Positions 7,970-15,297 of a stretch of DNA of 64,000 nt are shown here, in pieces. The first letter of the stretch is position 1; each line of letters opens with the position of its first letter. This stretch comes from Nocardioides sp. Arc9.136 (lineage in GTDB: Bacteria > Actinomycetota > Actinomycetes > Propionibacteriales > Nocardioidaceae), in the NCBI RefSeq assembly GCF_030506255.1, contig NZ_CP113431.1, forward strand, positions 2,854,001 through 2,918,000. The letters are read 5' to 3'. The notes beneath the pieces were generated by a model, which was not told the DNA's origin, searched no databases, and saw only the letters and a list, made by a program, of their open reading frames with translations. A program made the translations under genes and the position numbers.

Positions 7970-9562
7970 GTGACGTACGACGGACCACCATCCCGTCACC
8001 TGCACCCCGTCGACGACCAGGCGCCGTTCGACCCCGACTACGACCGCCCCAACATCGGACGCCGGCCACCCCAAGACCAGGCAGCCGAACAGGCCATCCT
8101 CGCCGCGCTCCTCGCCACCCCAGACCCCGACGGCACCCACCCCGGCGACCGCCTCCGCCAGATCATCGACGCCGCCGACTTCTACTGGCCCGTCCACGCC
8201 ACCATCTGGGAAACCTGGCACGACCTCCACGCCGCCCAAGGCGTCCCACCCGACGCTGTCACCCTCAACGCCGCCATCCTCAAGACCCGCGACCAGGCAG
8301 CCATCCGCGCCGTCGCAGACCTCGTCACCACCACCGCGAACCCCGCCCTCGCCGAGCACTACGCCACGATCGTCCGCGACCTCGCACGACTCCGCGTCGT
8401 CTCCGACCTCGCCACCGGCCTCAACCAGATCGTCACCAACGCCGACGCCACCCAGGTCGACGCCTACCTCGGCGAAGCCCTCCAACGGCTCGACGAGACC
8501 GCCATGCGGTTCGGGCCCACCACGCACACCACCTCCACCGGCCTCGCCGACCTCACCTGGGTCCTCGGCGGCCAACCACCCGCAGCCGTCCCACCCGTCT
8601 GGTGCCGCCGCGCCGACGGCACCGCCCTCTTCTACGCCGGCCGCCACAACGGAGTCTTCGGAGACCCCGAAGGCGGCAAGACCTGGCTCGCCCAAGTCGC
8701 CGGCGTCGAAGCCCTCCACGCCGGCCAGACGTTCGCCATGATCGACGTCGACCACAACGGCCAAGACCACACCGCAGCCCGGCTCCTCCTCCTCGGCGCC
8801 CGCCCCGACCAGATCGCCGACCCCGACCGGTTCCGCTACTACGAACCCGAGGACTCCGACCAGCTCCGAGCCGCCGTCACCGAGATCACCCGCCTCGCGC
8901 CCGCCGTCGTCGTCATCGACTCCCTCGGCGAAGTTCTCCCCATGCTCGGCGTGAAGTCCGTCGACAACGACGAGATCACAGCCGCGCTCCGCACCATCGT
9001 CATGCCACCCGCCAAGGCCGGGTCCTGCGTCATCTCCGTCGACCACCTCCCCAAGTCCGCCGAGGCCCGCACCACCGGCTACGCCATCGGCGGCACGGCC
9101 AAGAAGCGCGCCGTCGACGGCGCCTACCTCCGCGTCGAAGCCCGCCAGCAGCCCACCCCCGGCGGCATCGGCCGCATCACCCTCCGCATCGAGAAGGACC
9201 GCACCGGCGAGCTCCGCAAGTCCTCCGGCGGCGGCTACGCCGGCACCTTCACCCTCGACTCCACCCAGCCCCACGTCACCACCTGGTCCATCGGCCGCGA
9301 CGAGATCCCGAAGAACGACGACGGCACGTTCCGCAAGACCGTCCTCATGGAGCGCATCTCCAAGTACATCGAGGACCACGACCAGTGCACCCAGACCGAG
9401 ATCGTCGACGCCGTCGGCTCGAAGAAGGAATGGGTCCGCGACGCCATCAACGTCCTCGTCTCTGAGGGCTACGTCGCCCGCATCGACGGCGCCCGCCGAG
9501 CCAAGCTCCACCACTCCATCGCCCCGTACCGACAGACGGAGGACGACCATGTCCAGGCCTGA
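7970..9562 (+). CDS. DnaB/RepA-like replicative helicase ATPase
   Basis: 530 aa, GTG start. The N-terminal part (about 35-175: PQDQAAEQAILAALLA, DFYWPVHATIWETW) matches the DnaB N-terminal helical domain. A RecA-type ATPase follows with Walker A GDPEGGKT (about 231-238) and Walker B AVVVIDSLG (about 310-318). The last 70 residues (CTQTEIVDAVGSKKEWVRDAI) form a winged-helix-like domain. The combination fits phage helicase or initiator proteins that load at an origin. The iteron-like cluster immediately downstream is a plausible target. Confidence 0.8.
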   Translation: MTYDGPPSRHLHPVDDQAPFDPDYDRPNIGRRPPQDQAAEQAILAALLATPDPDGTHPGDRLRQIIDAADFYWPVHATIWETWHDLHAAQGVPPDAVTLNAAILKTRDQAAIRAVADLVTTTANPALAEHYATIVRDLARLRVVSDLATGLNQIVTNADATQVDAYLGEALQRLDETAMRFGPTTHTTSTGLADLTWVLGGQPPAAVPPVWCRRADGTALFYAGRHNGVFGDPEGGKTWLAQVAGVEALHAGQTFAMIDVDHNGQDHTAARLLLLGARPDQIADPDRFRYYEPEDSDQLRAAVTEITRLAPAVVVIDSLGEVLPMLGVKSVDNDEITAALRTIVMPPAKAGSCVISVDHLPKSAEARTTGYAIGGTAKKRAVDGAYLRVEARQQPTPGGIGRITLRIEKDRTGELRKSSGGGYAGTFTLDSTQPHVTTWSIGRDEIPKNDDGTFRKTVLMERISKYIEDHDQCTQTEIVDAVGSKKEWVRDAINVLVSEGYVARIDGARRAKLHHSIAPYRQTEDDHVQA

Positions 9563-9809
9563 CCACACCCCCACCCCGAGTGGGTCCCGCAGTGGGTCCC
9601 GAGTGGGTCCCGGAACCGGTCCCGGGCAACCGCGAGATGAGTGGGTCCCCGGTCCCCCCTCCCTTCGGGGGGACCCACTCAACGAGCCCCCCACCCACTG
9701 CGTCCCCCCAGTCGGTCCCACACCGGTCCGAACGCCCCCCCGACGAGGCTTCGCCAACAGCGCCACCCGACCCCTCGCCACCCACCTCCCCCTCGGCTGC
9801 GCCCGATGA
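9549..9809 (+). CDS. Short Pro/Arg-rich reading frame spanning the repeat cluster
   Basis: 86 codons starting with an ATG inside the last 14 bases of the helicase gene and ending in an ATGA overlap with the next gene. The coupling arrangement is that of a real gene. The product, however, is low-complexity (GSRSGSRVGPGTGPG) because the DNA beneath it is a repeat array. It may be a small basic protein or simply a translational bridge across an origin. Confidence 0.35.
   Translation: MSRPDHTPTPSGSRSGSRVGPGTGPGQPRDEWVPGPPSLRGDPLNEPPTHCVPPVGPTPVRTPPRRGFANSATRPLATHLPLGCAR
9580..9678 (+). repeat. GTGGGTCCC iteron-like cluster with nested hairpin
   Basis: GTGGGTCCC occurs at 9580, 9592, 9603 and 9641 and inverted at 9670. 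The fourth copy and the inverted copy form an outer stem (GAGTGGGTCC with GGACCCACTC). An inner perfect 9-bp stem (GGTCCCCCC with GGGGGGACC) surrounds TCCCTTC. Spacing of the first three copies is 11-12 bases, about one helical turn. Lying directly after the helicase/initiator-like gene, this is a candidate replication origin; a terminator is the alternative. Confidence 0.5.
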
Positions 9810-10429
9810 CCGGGCCCATGGCAGGGACCCCCGACGACGGGGGCCATGACAGCCGGTACTGCGGTGCCCCGAAGAAGCAGGGCGAGGGCACGTGCACCCG
9901 TCCGGCGGGGTGGGGTACGCCGCACCCGGGGATCGGCTGCTGCAAGCTGCACGGCGGGTCGACGCCGTCGCACATCGCTGCTGCGCAGACGAAGCAGGCG
10001 GACGCGAAGGTGCGGGAGCTGTGGGCCGGGTTGGACCAGGCGGTCCCGGTGAAAGACCCGGTGGACGCGTTGGGTCGTCTCGCGGGTGCGCTCGAGCAGC
10101 TGGTCGACGAGGCCGGTTCGCGGGTCACCCAGTTGCGGAACGTGGCTGGTGGTGAGCACCTGACGCAGCTGCGTGCCGAGGTGGTGCTGTTCGAGCGGGC
10201 GTTGGGTCATCTCCGCCAGTTGCTGGTGGACATGGCCCGGTTGGGGATCGCCAGCCGGGCGGTGGAGCTGCAGCAGGGGCAGGCGGACCTGGTGCTCGGT
10301 GCGCTGCGTGCTGGTCTGGAGGCTGGTGGGTTGTCGACGGAGCAGCGGAACACGGTGCTGGGTGAGTTCCTGTCGGTGCTGCGTCGGTCGCAGGGTGCCG
10401 CGGTGGCGGGCGAGGTGGTGCCCTCGTGA
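9806..10429 (+). CDS. HGG-motif zinc protein, possible small terminase-like protein
   Basis: 207 aa. The N-terminal 50 residues hold a zinc pattern common in actinophage proteins: YCGAPKKQGEGTC, then AGWGTPHPGIGCCKLHGG. The rest is helical with alternating charge (KVRELWAGLDQAV, LRAEVVLFERALGHLRQLLVD), consistent with an oligomeric coiled-coil protein. Proteins with this motif and a helical body are often found near terminase genes and sometimes called small terminase or DNA-binding proteins. Here the large terminase is 5 kb away, so the assignment stays open. ATG chosen for its ATGA overlap. Confidence 0.6.
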   Translation: MTGPMAGTPDDGGHDSRYCGAPKKQGEGTCTRPAGWGTPHPGIGCCKLHGGSTPSHIAAAQTKQADAKVRELWAGLDQAVPVKDPVDALGRLAGALEQLVDEAGSRVTQLRNVAGGEHLTQLRAEVVLFERALGHLRQLLVDMARLGIASRAVELQQGQADLVLGALRAGLEAGGLSTEQRNTVLGEFLSVLRRSQGAAVAGEVVPS

Positions 10430-10433
10430 CGCG

Positions 10434-10823
10434 TCAGAGGTTGGACCGCTCGCGGCGTCGAAGGACAGCCGCGACCGCTGGGCGGGTCAGATTCATCGCG
10501 AAGCCGGTCCCGACACCCAGGAGCACCGACTGCGCCGGCGAGAGGGAGCCAGCAGCAACGGTCACTGTTAGCCCGACGATGATCAGCAGCGCGACGATCA
10601 AGCGCGTCACGCGCGTCTCCAAGGCCGCCGCTGGGTCGGCCAGGTACCGCTGCAAGCGGCGGTCGACCTTCTTCTGCAGCGCGACCCGGTACGCCGCTGG
10701 CAAGCGTCGGTGCCCGAGCAGGTCGAGCTCCTCCCGGATGGTCGCGCGTATCCAGCGCTCACGACCCCCGCGAGCAATGAGCGCAACGACCACCGCGCCA
10801 AGCGTCGTCAACACCGTCTGCAT
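10434..10823 (-). CDS. Small membrane protein, moron candidate (TM-helix-TM-TM layout)
   Basis: 129 aa, reverse strand, convergent with the upstream operon (stop codons 4 bases apart). N-terminal hydrophobic helix (VLTTLGAVVVALIA), about 55 charged helical residues with an EELDLLGHRRLP segment, then two hydrophobic helices (LIVALLIIVGLTVTVAA and a Gly-rich one). The layout is shared with the reverse gene at 12,373-12,834. The ATG at 10823 is preferred because upstream residues are not protein-like. Composition is less GC-rich than neighbours. Function unknown. Confidence 0.65.
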   Translation of the reverse strand: MQTVLTTLGAVVVALIARGGRERWIRATIREELDLLGHRRLPAAYRVALQKKVDRRLQRYLADPAAALETRVTRLIVALLIIVGLTVTVAAGSLSPAQSVLLGVGTGFAMNLTRPAVAAVLRRRERSNL

Positions 10824-10877
10824 CACGGGCCCGGACCATAACCGCGCCCACCGACAGTCACTCAGCGAGGAGATCCG

Positions 10878-11126
10878 ATGACCAACCTGCACATGCCTGC
10901 AACCGCGGTGGCCGAGCACCTCGCCGACGGCGCGCGCCACGGCAAGGTGCACCGGATCCGCTCCGGCCGGCCCGCCGCCCCTCGGGGGCGGAACCGCCGG
11001 CAGTACCGGGTCGCCTGCGGCGGCATCGTGCGCGCCGGCTTCCCGGTCCGCCTCGTTGAGCTCGACGGGCTGTGCCGGTCGTGCTGGCCAGACACCGAGC
11101 TCGACCGTGCTGGGGTGGCCCGGTGA
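10878..11126 (+). CDS. Small basic Cys-containing protein
   Basis: 82 aa, ATG preceded by a GAGGAG ribosome site. Basic in the middle (RPAAPRGRNRRQYRV), with a CGG...LCRSCW cysteine set that may bind zinc. It opens a short rightward operon with the ASCH-domain gene. The family is not recognised; similar short basic Zn proteins are frequent in actinophages. Confidence 0.6.
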   Translation: MTNLHMPATAVAEHLADGARHGKVHRIRSGRPAAPRGRNRRQYRVACGGIVRAGFPVRLVELDGLCRSCWPDTELDRAGVAR

Positions 11127-11337
11127 CCGCTGGTCAGAAGATCCAGCCGGTGACGGACTCGAGGAGTTCGCGGTACATGACGGTCACCTCCCACGCGCGC
11201 GCGAGGAGGAACTGGATCCGGACTCGAGAAGGTAGTTGCACGCACCTTGGCGGCATTCGCGGCCGGAATTACAGGACGACCCCTGCAACTTTCTCGAGTC
11301 GGGAGCACCGCGACCTCCCCGCGATGGGGGTCTCCCG
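11127..11337 (+). other. Intergenic region with long inverted repeat
   Basis: No convincing gene. A near-perfect inverted repeat has arms at 11,221-11,240 (GACTCGAGAA...AGTTGCA) and 11,284-11,300 (TGCAACTTTCTCGAGTC), differing by a three-base insertion, around a 43-base centre. The arms contain the XhoI-like palindrome CTCGAG. It precedes the ASCH gene and may be an operator pair or a structured leader. Confidence 0.5.
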
Positions 11338-11832
11338 ATGAAGGCGCTGACGGTGCAGCAACCGTGGGCGTGGGCGATCGTCCACGGCGGCAAGGACGTC
11401 GAGAACCGCACCCAGGCGTGGTCGTACCGCGGGCCGCTCGCCATCCACGCCGGCCAGCGGGTCAGCGAGCGGGGCCTGGTCTCACCACTGGTGCGGGATG
11501 CCTGGGACGAGACGGCCAACTACGACGTCGACGAGTGCGACGACTGGGAACTTGGCGCGATCATCGGTGTCGTCGACCTGGTCGGCGTCCACGTGGCCGA
11601 GCCGGAGATCGAGAACGACTCAGGGTCGGGGGTGTGGGCGCCCGCGTGCTGCGAGTCGCCCTGGGCCGAGCAGGCGTACGACGAGCACGGCGGCCGCACC
11701 CGCCGCGACGTCGTCCACCTCGGACTCGCGAACCCGCGGCCCCTGCCTGAGCCGCTCCCGTGCAAGGGCCGGCTCGGGCTGTGGACCCCACCGGCCGACG
11801 TGCTCGACCAGCTGCAGGCGGTGATCGCGTGA
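11338..11832 (+). CDS. ASCH-domain protein
   Basis: 164 aa. The N-terminus (MKALTVQQPWAWAIVHGGKDVENRTQ followed by YRGPLAIHAG) is the typical start of ASCH domains, which resemble PUA RNA-binding domains. The strand IIGVVDLVGVH and the closing GRLGLW fit the beta-barrel. Some ASCH proteins bind or cleave RNA or hydrolyse modified cytidines; others have no known role. In phages they are common accessory genes. GTGA overlap joins it to the next gene. Confidence 0.85.
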   Translation: MKALTVQQPWAWAIVHGGKDVENRTQAWSYRGPLAIHAGQRVSERGLVSPLVRDAWDETANYDVDECDDWELGAIIGVVDLVGVHVAEPEIENDSGSGVWAPACCESPWAEQAYDEHGGRTRRDVVHLGLANPRPLPEPLPCKGRLGLWTPPADVLDQLQAVIA

Positions 11833-12344
11833 GCGACGACCAGCGCGCACTCCTCGACGAGTGCACCACCCGACCCACCTGCGCCGCCCAGCTACACCTC
11901 AGCGGGTGCCCGGCAAGCCCGGCAGTCGGCCTGCTCGCCGCTCTCGGGCGGGCCGTCGAGCGGGCCAGAGAGGACCGGCGCGCGGCGAGCGCGCCACCGG
12001 CTGATGGCGAAGGTGACACAGGCGCGCAGGACCACGAGGACGGCTCGGCAGAACCGCCAGATCAGGTCCAAGGTCTCGAAGTCGATGGGCAGGGAAAGAT
12101 CGAACACGGCGGCCTCCAGGCAGCGTCTCGGGTGCATGTCGACGCGGAGGAAAGCACCCCGAGCTACCTACCGTCCTGCCCTACCGAGGCGGCCGACCAG
12201 CACACCTGGGAGCGGCGCGTCCCCGGCACCGACGTGCCCCTCACCCGGGTGCACCTCGCGTTCGACGAGACCGGTCGGGCGCTGGTGCACGAGGCGGTGC
12301 TGGCGCAGTTGCTCGCCGACGCCGGATGGGAGCGCGCCCAGTGA
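11829..12344 (+). CDS. Hypothetical protein
   Basis: 171 aa, GTG overlapping the ASCH stop. The N-terminus has spaced cysteines (DECTTRPTCAAQLHLSGC). The middle (60-120) is acidic and probably disordered. The C-terminus (VPLTRVHLAFDETGRALVHEAVLAQLLADAGW) looks folded. A reverse reading frame covers part of the middle but is less convincing. No family recognised. Confidence 0.5.
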   Translation: MSDDQRALLDECTTRPTCAAQLHLSGCPASPAVGLLAALGRAVERAREDRRAASAPPADGEGDTGAQDHEDGSAEPPDQVQGLEVDGQGKIEHGGLQAASRVHVDAEESTPSYLPSCPTEAADQHTWERRVPGTDVPLTRVHLAFDETGRALVHEAVLAQLLADAGWERAQ

Positions 12345-12372
12345 CGCCCGAGCTCGCTGCGGCGCGTTCCGC

Positions 12373-12834
12373 TCAAGGAGCCTGCGGTGGCCCAGCCGGC
12401 CGATGCTCCACAACCCTCCGCTTCACCGACGCCTTGAGCGCCTCAGCCGACAGCGCCGCCAGGAAGATCGTCACCAGCCCGAGCGCTACTAAGCGACCCG
12501 CCCAGGTCCGCGAGACCACGTCACCGGAGACGAACAGCAGCCCCGACCCGAGCGCGAAGACGCCGAGCAGCATGATCATCTGCACCAGGCCCAGGAGCAC
12601 CCTCCACCGCCGACGCAGGCGTTCGAACGCCTGCGCCTCGCGCACGTACTGGTTCACCTGCTCGCGCAGGTGCCGTCGCAGGACGGCGTCGCCGGCATCC
12701 TTCGGCAGCAGTGCGAGCAGTTCGGCTTCCGCCTTGAGCCGGTGCAGAGCACGCGTCTCGCGGCCCATCAGCCAGTTCGCGCTGACCGCGACGGTGAGCA
12801 AGCCGAGGACGAGCGTGACGAGCTGGCTCCACAT
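12373..12834 (-). CDS. Small membrane protein, second TM-helix-TM-TM moron candidate
   Basis: 153 aa on the reverse strand. N-terminal hydrophobic helix (LVTLVLGLLTVAVSAN), a charged helical region with EAELLALLPKDAG and LREQVNQYVREAQ, then two hydrophobic helices (LLGLVQMIMLLGVFALG, LVALGLVTIFLAALSA). The same order, and a similar E-L-x-LLP-type segment, occurs in the reverse gene at 10,434-10,823, suggesting related families. It lies alone between two forward phage genes, as a moron would. Start ATG at 12834. Confidence 0.7.
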   Translation of the reverse strand: MWSQLVTLVLGLLTVAVSANWLMGRETRALHRLKAEAELLALLPKDAGDAVLRRHLREQVNQYVREAQAFERLRRRWRVLLGLVQMIMLLGVFALGSGLLFVSGDVVSRTWAGRLVALGLVTIFLAALSAEALKASVKRRVVEHRPAGPPQAP

Positions 12835-12930
12835 GCGAAGCGACCGTAGTCGCCGGGCTCCCGAGCCGCAGGCGATCTGGCGCAGGCGCCAACGCAGGAA
12901 CGTCGTGACTCACGCACCAGGGAGGACAGC

Positions 12931-14451
12931 ATGACCGACCACCACACCACCGACCGTCGGCCGAAGGCCTGCCACTACGACCCCGACACCAAGACCCGCC
13001 TCATCACCACCACCGACGGCGACACCGAACCCTGCCCCGCCGACCACTGCGTCGACTGCACCCGCAACCACACCCAGCCCGGCCAACTCGTCTGCCCCGA
13101 CTGCGTCGGCGCCGTCCGCACCGACCTCGAAGACATCCGCTTCCACGCCCGCCACCTCCGCTGGCACGCCGCCCGCGGCAACGGCCTCGCCGTCCCGTCC
13201 GCCCGCATCCCCGGCGGCGACGCCCTCGTCGCCATGGCCCGCGCCGGCGCCGGCTACGACGACCTCCACACCCGCTTCGGCACCCCCAAGGACGGCCACC
13301 GCGAGGACCTCCTCGCCGAAGACCACCCCGACGACGACATCGTCCCCGTCCTGCTCCCCCTCCTCGGCTGGGAGCACCAGTGGCGCACCTACTTCGGCCA
13401 CACCCCGCGGGCCACCCGCCGGTCCCCGGTCACCGCGATCACCCACTACCTCGGCGACCACCTCACCGCGATGGCCCAGGCCAAGGACGGCCCCGACTGG
13501 CCGTCGTTCAGCTTCGACATGCAGGCGCTGCGCCGCCAGCTCGAGGGGATCCTCCACGACGAGCAGGAGCCGCAGCGTGGTGTGCCGTGCTTCGAGTGCG
13601 GGGAGCGGCTGGTCCGCCGGTGGGGCAAGCCGCAGCCGTGCCGCCACGCCACCCCGGGCCGGGTCGCGCTCGGCCAGGTGCGCGCCGGGGCCCGCGCCGC
13701 CCAAGCCCGCCTCGAGGTGTACGCGACGTACCCCGAGCTGGGGCCCCCGACGTACGCCGACCAGCGTGCCGCCCGCCGAGTGCCGACCGAGGCCGAGGAG
13801 GCCGCGGCCCGGGTCCCCTGCGACGCCTGCGCAACGTCGAAGACCGGGCAGGGCGGCATCGAGGACCCCTCGGTCGGGCAGTCGTGGGAGTGCCTGGGGT
13901 GCCGCAAGCAGTACGACCCCGGCGAGTACGCGAACGCCGTACGCCGCCACCTGCTGACCGCCGGCCCGTCGGGTGACGGGTGGACGCACATCGCGATGGC
14001 GGCGGAGGCGGCGACCACGATGACGCAGGTCCCGATCGCGCCGTCGACGGTGCGGCGGTGGATGGACCGCGGGCAGGTGCTGTCGGTGTGCCGGTGGGCG
14101 GTGTCGGTTGACGGCGCCCGTGAGGTGCCGGCGGCACCCGGGCCGGCCCGTGCTGGCCGGCCGGGGCACGCCGCGTTGGTGGAGGCGTTCGCTGGTCGTG
14201 TGCATGGGTCGCCGGGTCTGCGGCTGGTGTTCTGGCCGTCGGTGTCGGAGCAGGCGGCGCGGCTGGTGGAGCGGGCCGAGCAGGCGGCCGCGGAGCGGGC
14301 CCGGGAGGAGCTGCAGCGGCGGCGGCTGCGGGAGGCGGTCGACGCCGGTGAGCCTGCGGCCGAGGCTGGGAAGCGGCTGGGGATCCACCCGGCGCGGGTG
14401 GCGAAGTTCGTCGACGAGTGGGAAGCATCCGACCGGAAGGCGAGTGCATGA
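12931..14451 (+). CDS. Zinc-ribbon and helix-turn-helix DNA-binding protein upstream of terminase
   Basis: 506 aa with a clear GGGAGGA ribosome site. Cysteine pairs appear at the start (CVDC, CPDC), centrally (CFEC) and near 290-325 (CDAC, CLGC), giving two or three probable zinc ribbons. Near 355-385 is a helix-turn-helix-like segment (APSTVRRWMDRGQV). The C-terminal helices (QAARLVERAEQAAAERARE) end in a second possible HTH (AAEAGKRLGIHPARVAKFV). Large proteins like this precede terminase in many actinophages; a role as regulator or packaging recognition factor is inferred. ATGA overlap with the next gene. Confidence 0.65.
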   Translation: MTDHHTTDRRPKACHYDPDTKTRLITTTDGDTEPCPADHCVDCTRNHTQPGQLVCPDCVGAVRTDLEDIRFHARHLRWHAARGNGLAVPSARIPGGDALVAMARAGAGYDDLHTRFGTPKDGHREDLLAEDHPDDDIVPVLLPLLGWEHQWRTYFGHTPRATRRSPVTAITHYLGDHLTAMAQAKDGPDWPSFSFDMQALRRQLEGILHDEQEPQRGVPCFECGERLVRRWGKPQPCRHATPGRVALGQVRAGARAAQARLEVYATYPELGPPTYADQRAARRVPTEAEEAAARVPCDACATSKTGQGGIEDPSVGQSWECLGCRKQYDPGEYANAVRRHLLTAGPSGDGWTHIAMAAEAATTMTQVPIAPSTVRRWMDRGQVLSVCRWAVSVDGAREVPAAPGPARAGRPGHAALVEAFAGRVHGSPGLRLVFWPSVSEQAARLVERAEQAAAERAREELQRRRLREAVDAGEPAAEAGKRLGIHPARVAKFVDEWEASDRKASA

Positions 14452-15176
14452 CGCCGACCCCCGGCATCATGGCGCCCGTGACCGACGTACCTCCCCGCGG
14501 CGACACGCGCCTTCTCGTCGGCCTGCTCCTCACGGGCATGGTCGTGTTCACGGTCGCGATCACCACCGGGAGGCTGCTGGGCTCGGAACCCGGCTCCCTC
14601 GCCGACTGGGTCGCGGCCATGTCGACCTTCGCAGCGCTTCTCGCGGCGGCGTACGCCGCCATCCAGACCCGTCGCGTGGTGAACCTCGAGCGAGCCCGGG
14701 ATGAAGAACGCGCTGAGGAGGGCCGCCGCGCGCAGGCTTCTCAGGTCGCTGTGTGGGCGTACGACGCCATCATGTGGCGCGGGCCGCACGTGACGGTCAG
14801 GATGCCGTCGACGGGGCCGCAGCAGATGGAAGACGGCATCTCAGCGCCCGACTACATCCCGATCCGCGTGCTCAACGCGTCGCCACTACCGGTCTACCAC
14901 CTGAGCATCGAGTTCTACTTCGGCGTCCCCCGCCAGGGACCGATGGTCCTGGGCGCGACCTACGAACACCGCACTCCGGTGCTCGGGGACATCGACCTAG
15001 GCGATCTCGCCACGCCCGATGTAGTCGCGTCCCTGGAGGCGACCCTGCGACGACTGCCTGGTCGCCACGATGAGCCTCGGCCCATGTCCGTGGGGTGGAC
15101 CTTCCTCGACAATCTCCGCGTGCGCTGGCGCTACGTCCCGGGCGGACAGTTGGAGCGCTACGACCCGACCAGCTGA
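14448..15176 (+). CDS. Membrane protein with coiled-coil and soluble C-terminal domain
   Basis: 242 aa. Two N-terminal hydrophobic helices (LLVGLLLTGMVVFTVAI; WVAAMSTFAALLAAAYAAI), then a charged coiled-coil stretch (RRVVNLERARDEERAEEGRR), then a beta-rich soluble domain of about 140 residues. Same general plan as the reverse gene at 3,387. It sits between the zinc/HTH protein and terminase, an unusual place for a membrane protein in a siphovirus, and is likely a moron. Start ATG overlaps the previous stop (ATGA). Confidence 0.7.
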   Translation: MTPTPGIMAPVTDVPPRGDTRLLVGLLLTGMVVFTVAITTGRLLGSEPGSLADWVAAMSTFAALLAAAYAAIQTRRVVNLERARDEERAEEGRRAQASQVAVWAYDAIMWRGPHVTVRMPSTGPQQMEDGISAPDYIPIRVLNASPLPVYHLSIEFYFGVPRQGPMVLGATYEHRTPVLGDIDLGDLATPDVVASLEATLRRLPGRHDEPRPMSVGWTFLDNLRVRWRYVPGGQLERYDPTS

Positions 15177-15200
15177 CGGTCACACGTCCCATCTCGGACG

Positions 15201-15218
15201 GTGGCAGTTGCGTGCCAC
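15201..15218. promoter_or_regulatory. Perfect inverted repeat upstream of terminase
   Basis: GTGGCA and TGCCAC flank a six-base centre in the 121-base gap before the terminase gene. It could be an operator for the late operon or the terminator of the gene ending at 15,176. No T-run follows. Confidence 0.3.
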
Positions 15219-15297
15219 TCGATTCTGTGTCATCTTCAACCCCAGACCTCGCGTACCCGAAACCGGCCGCGGGGTCTTCGCACGCCCGGGGGTGAAC

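Noticed and set aside
11123-11341. GTG-started forward frame between the 82-aa gene and the ASCH gene, ending in an ATGA overlap
   Set aside because: The product is not protein-like (scattered Arg/Thr/Ser), and it crosses the long inverted repeat; kept only as intergenic DNA.
11892-12137. Reverse frame resembling a membrane helix (FCRAVLVVLRACVTFAISRW)
   Set aside because: Overlaps a forward gene with coupled start and a folded-looking C-terminus; no ribosome site for the reverse frame.
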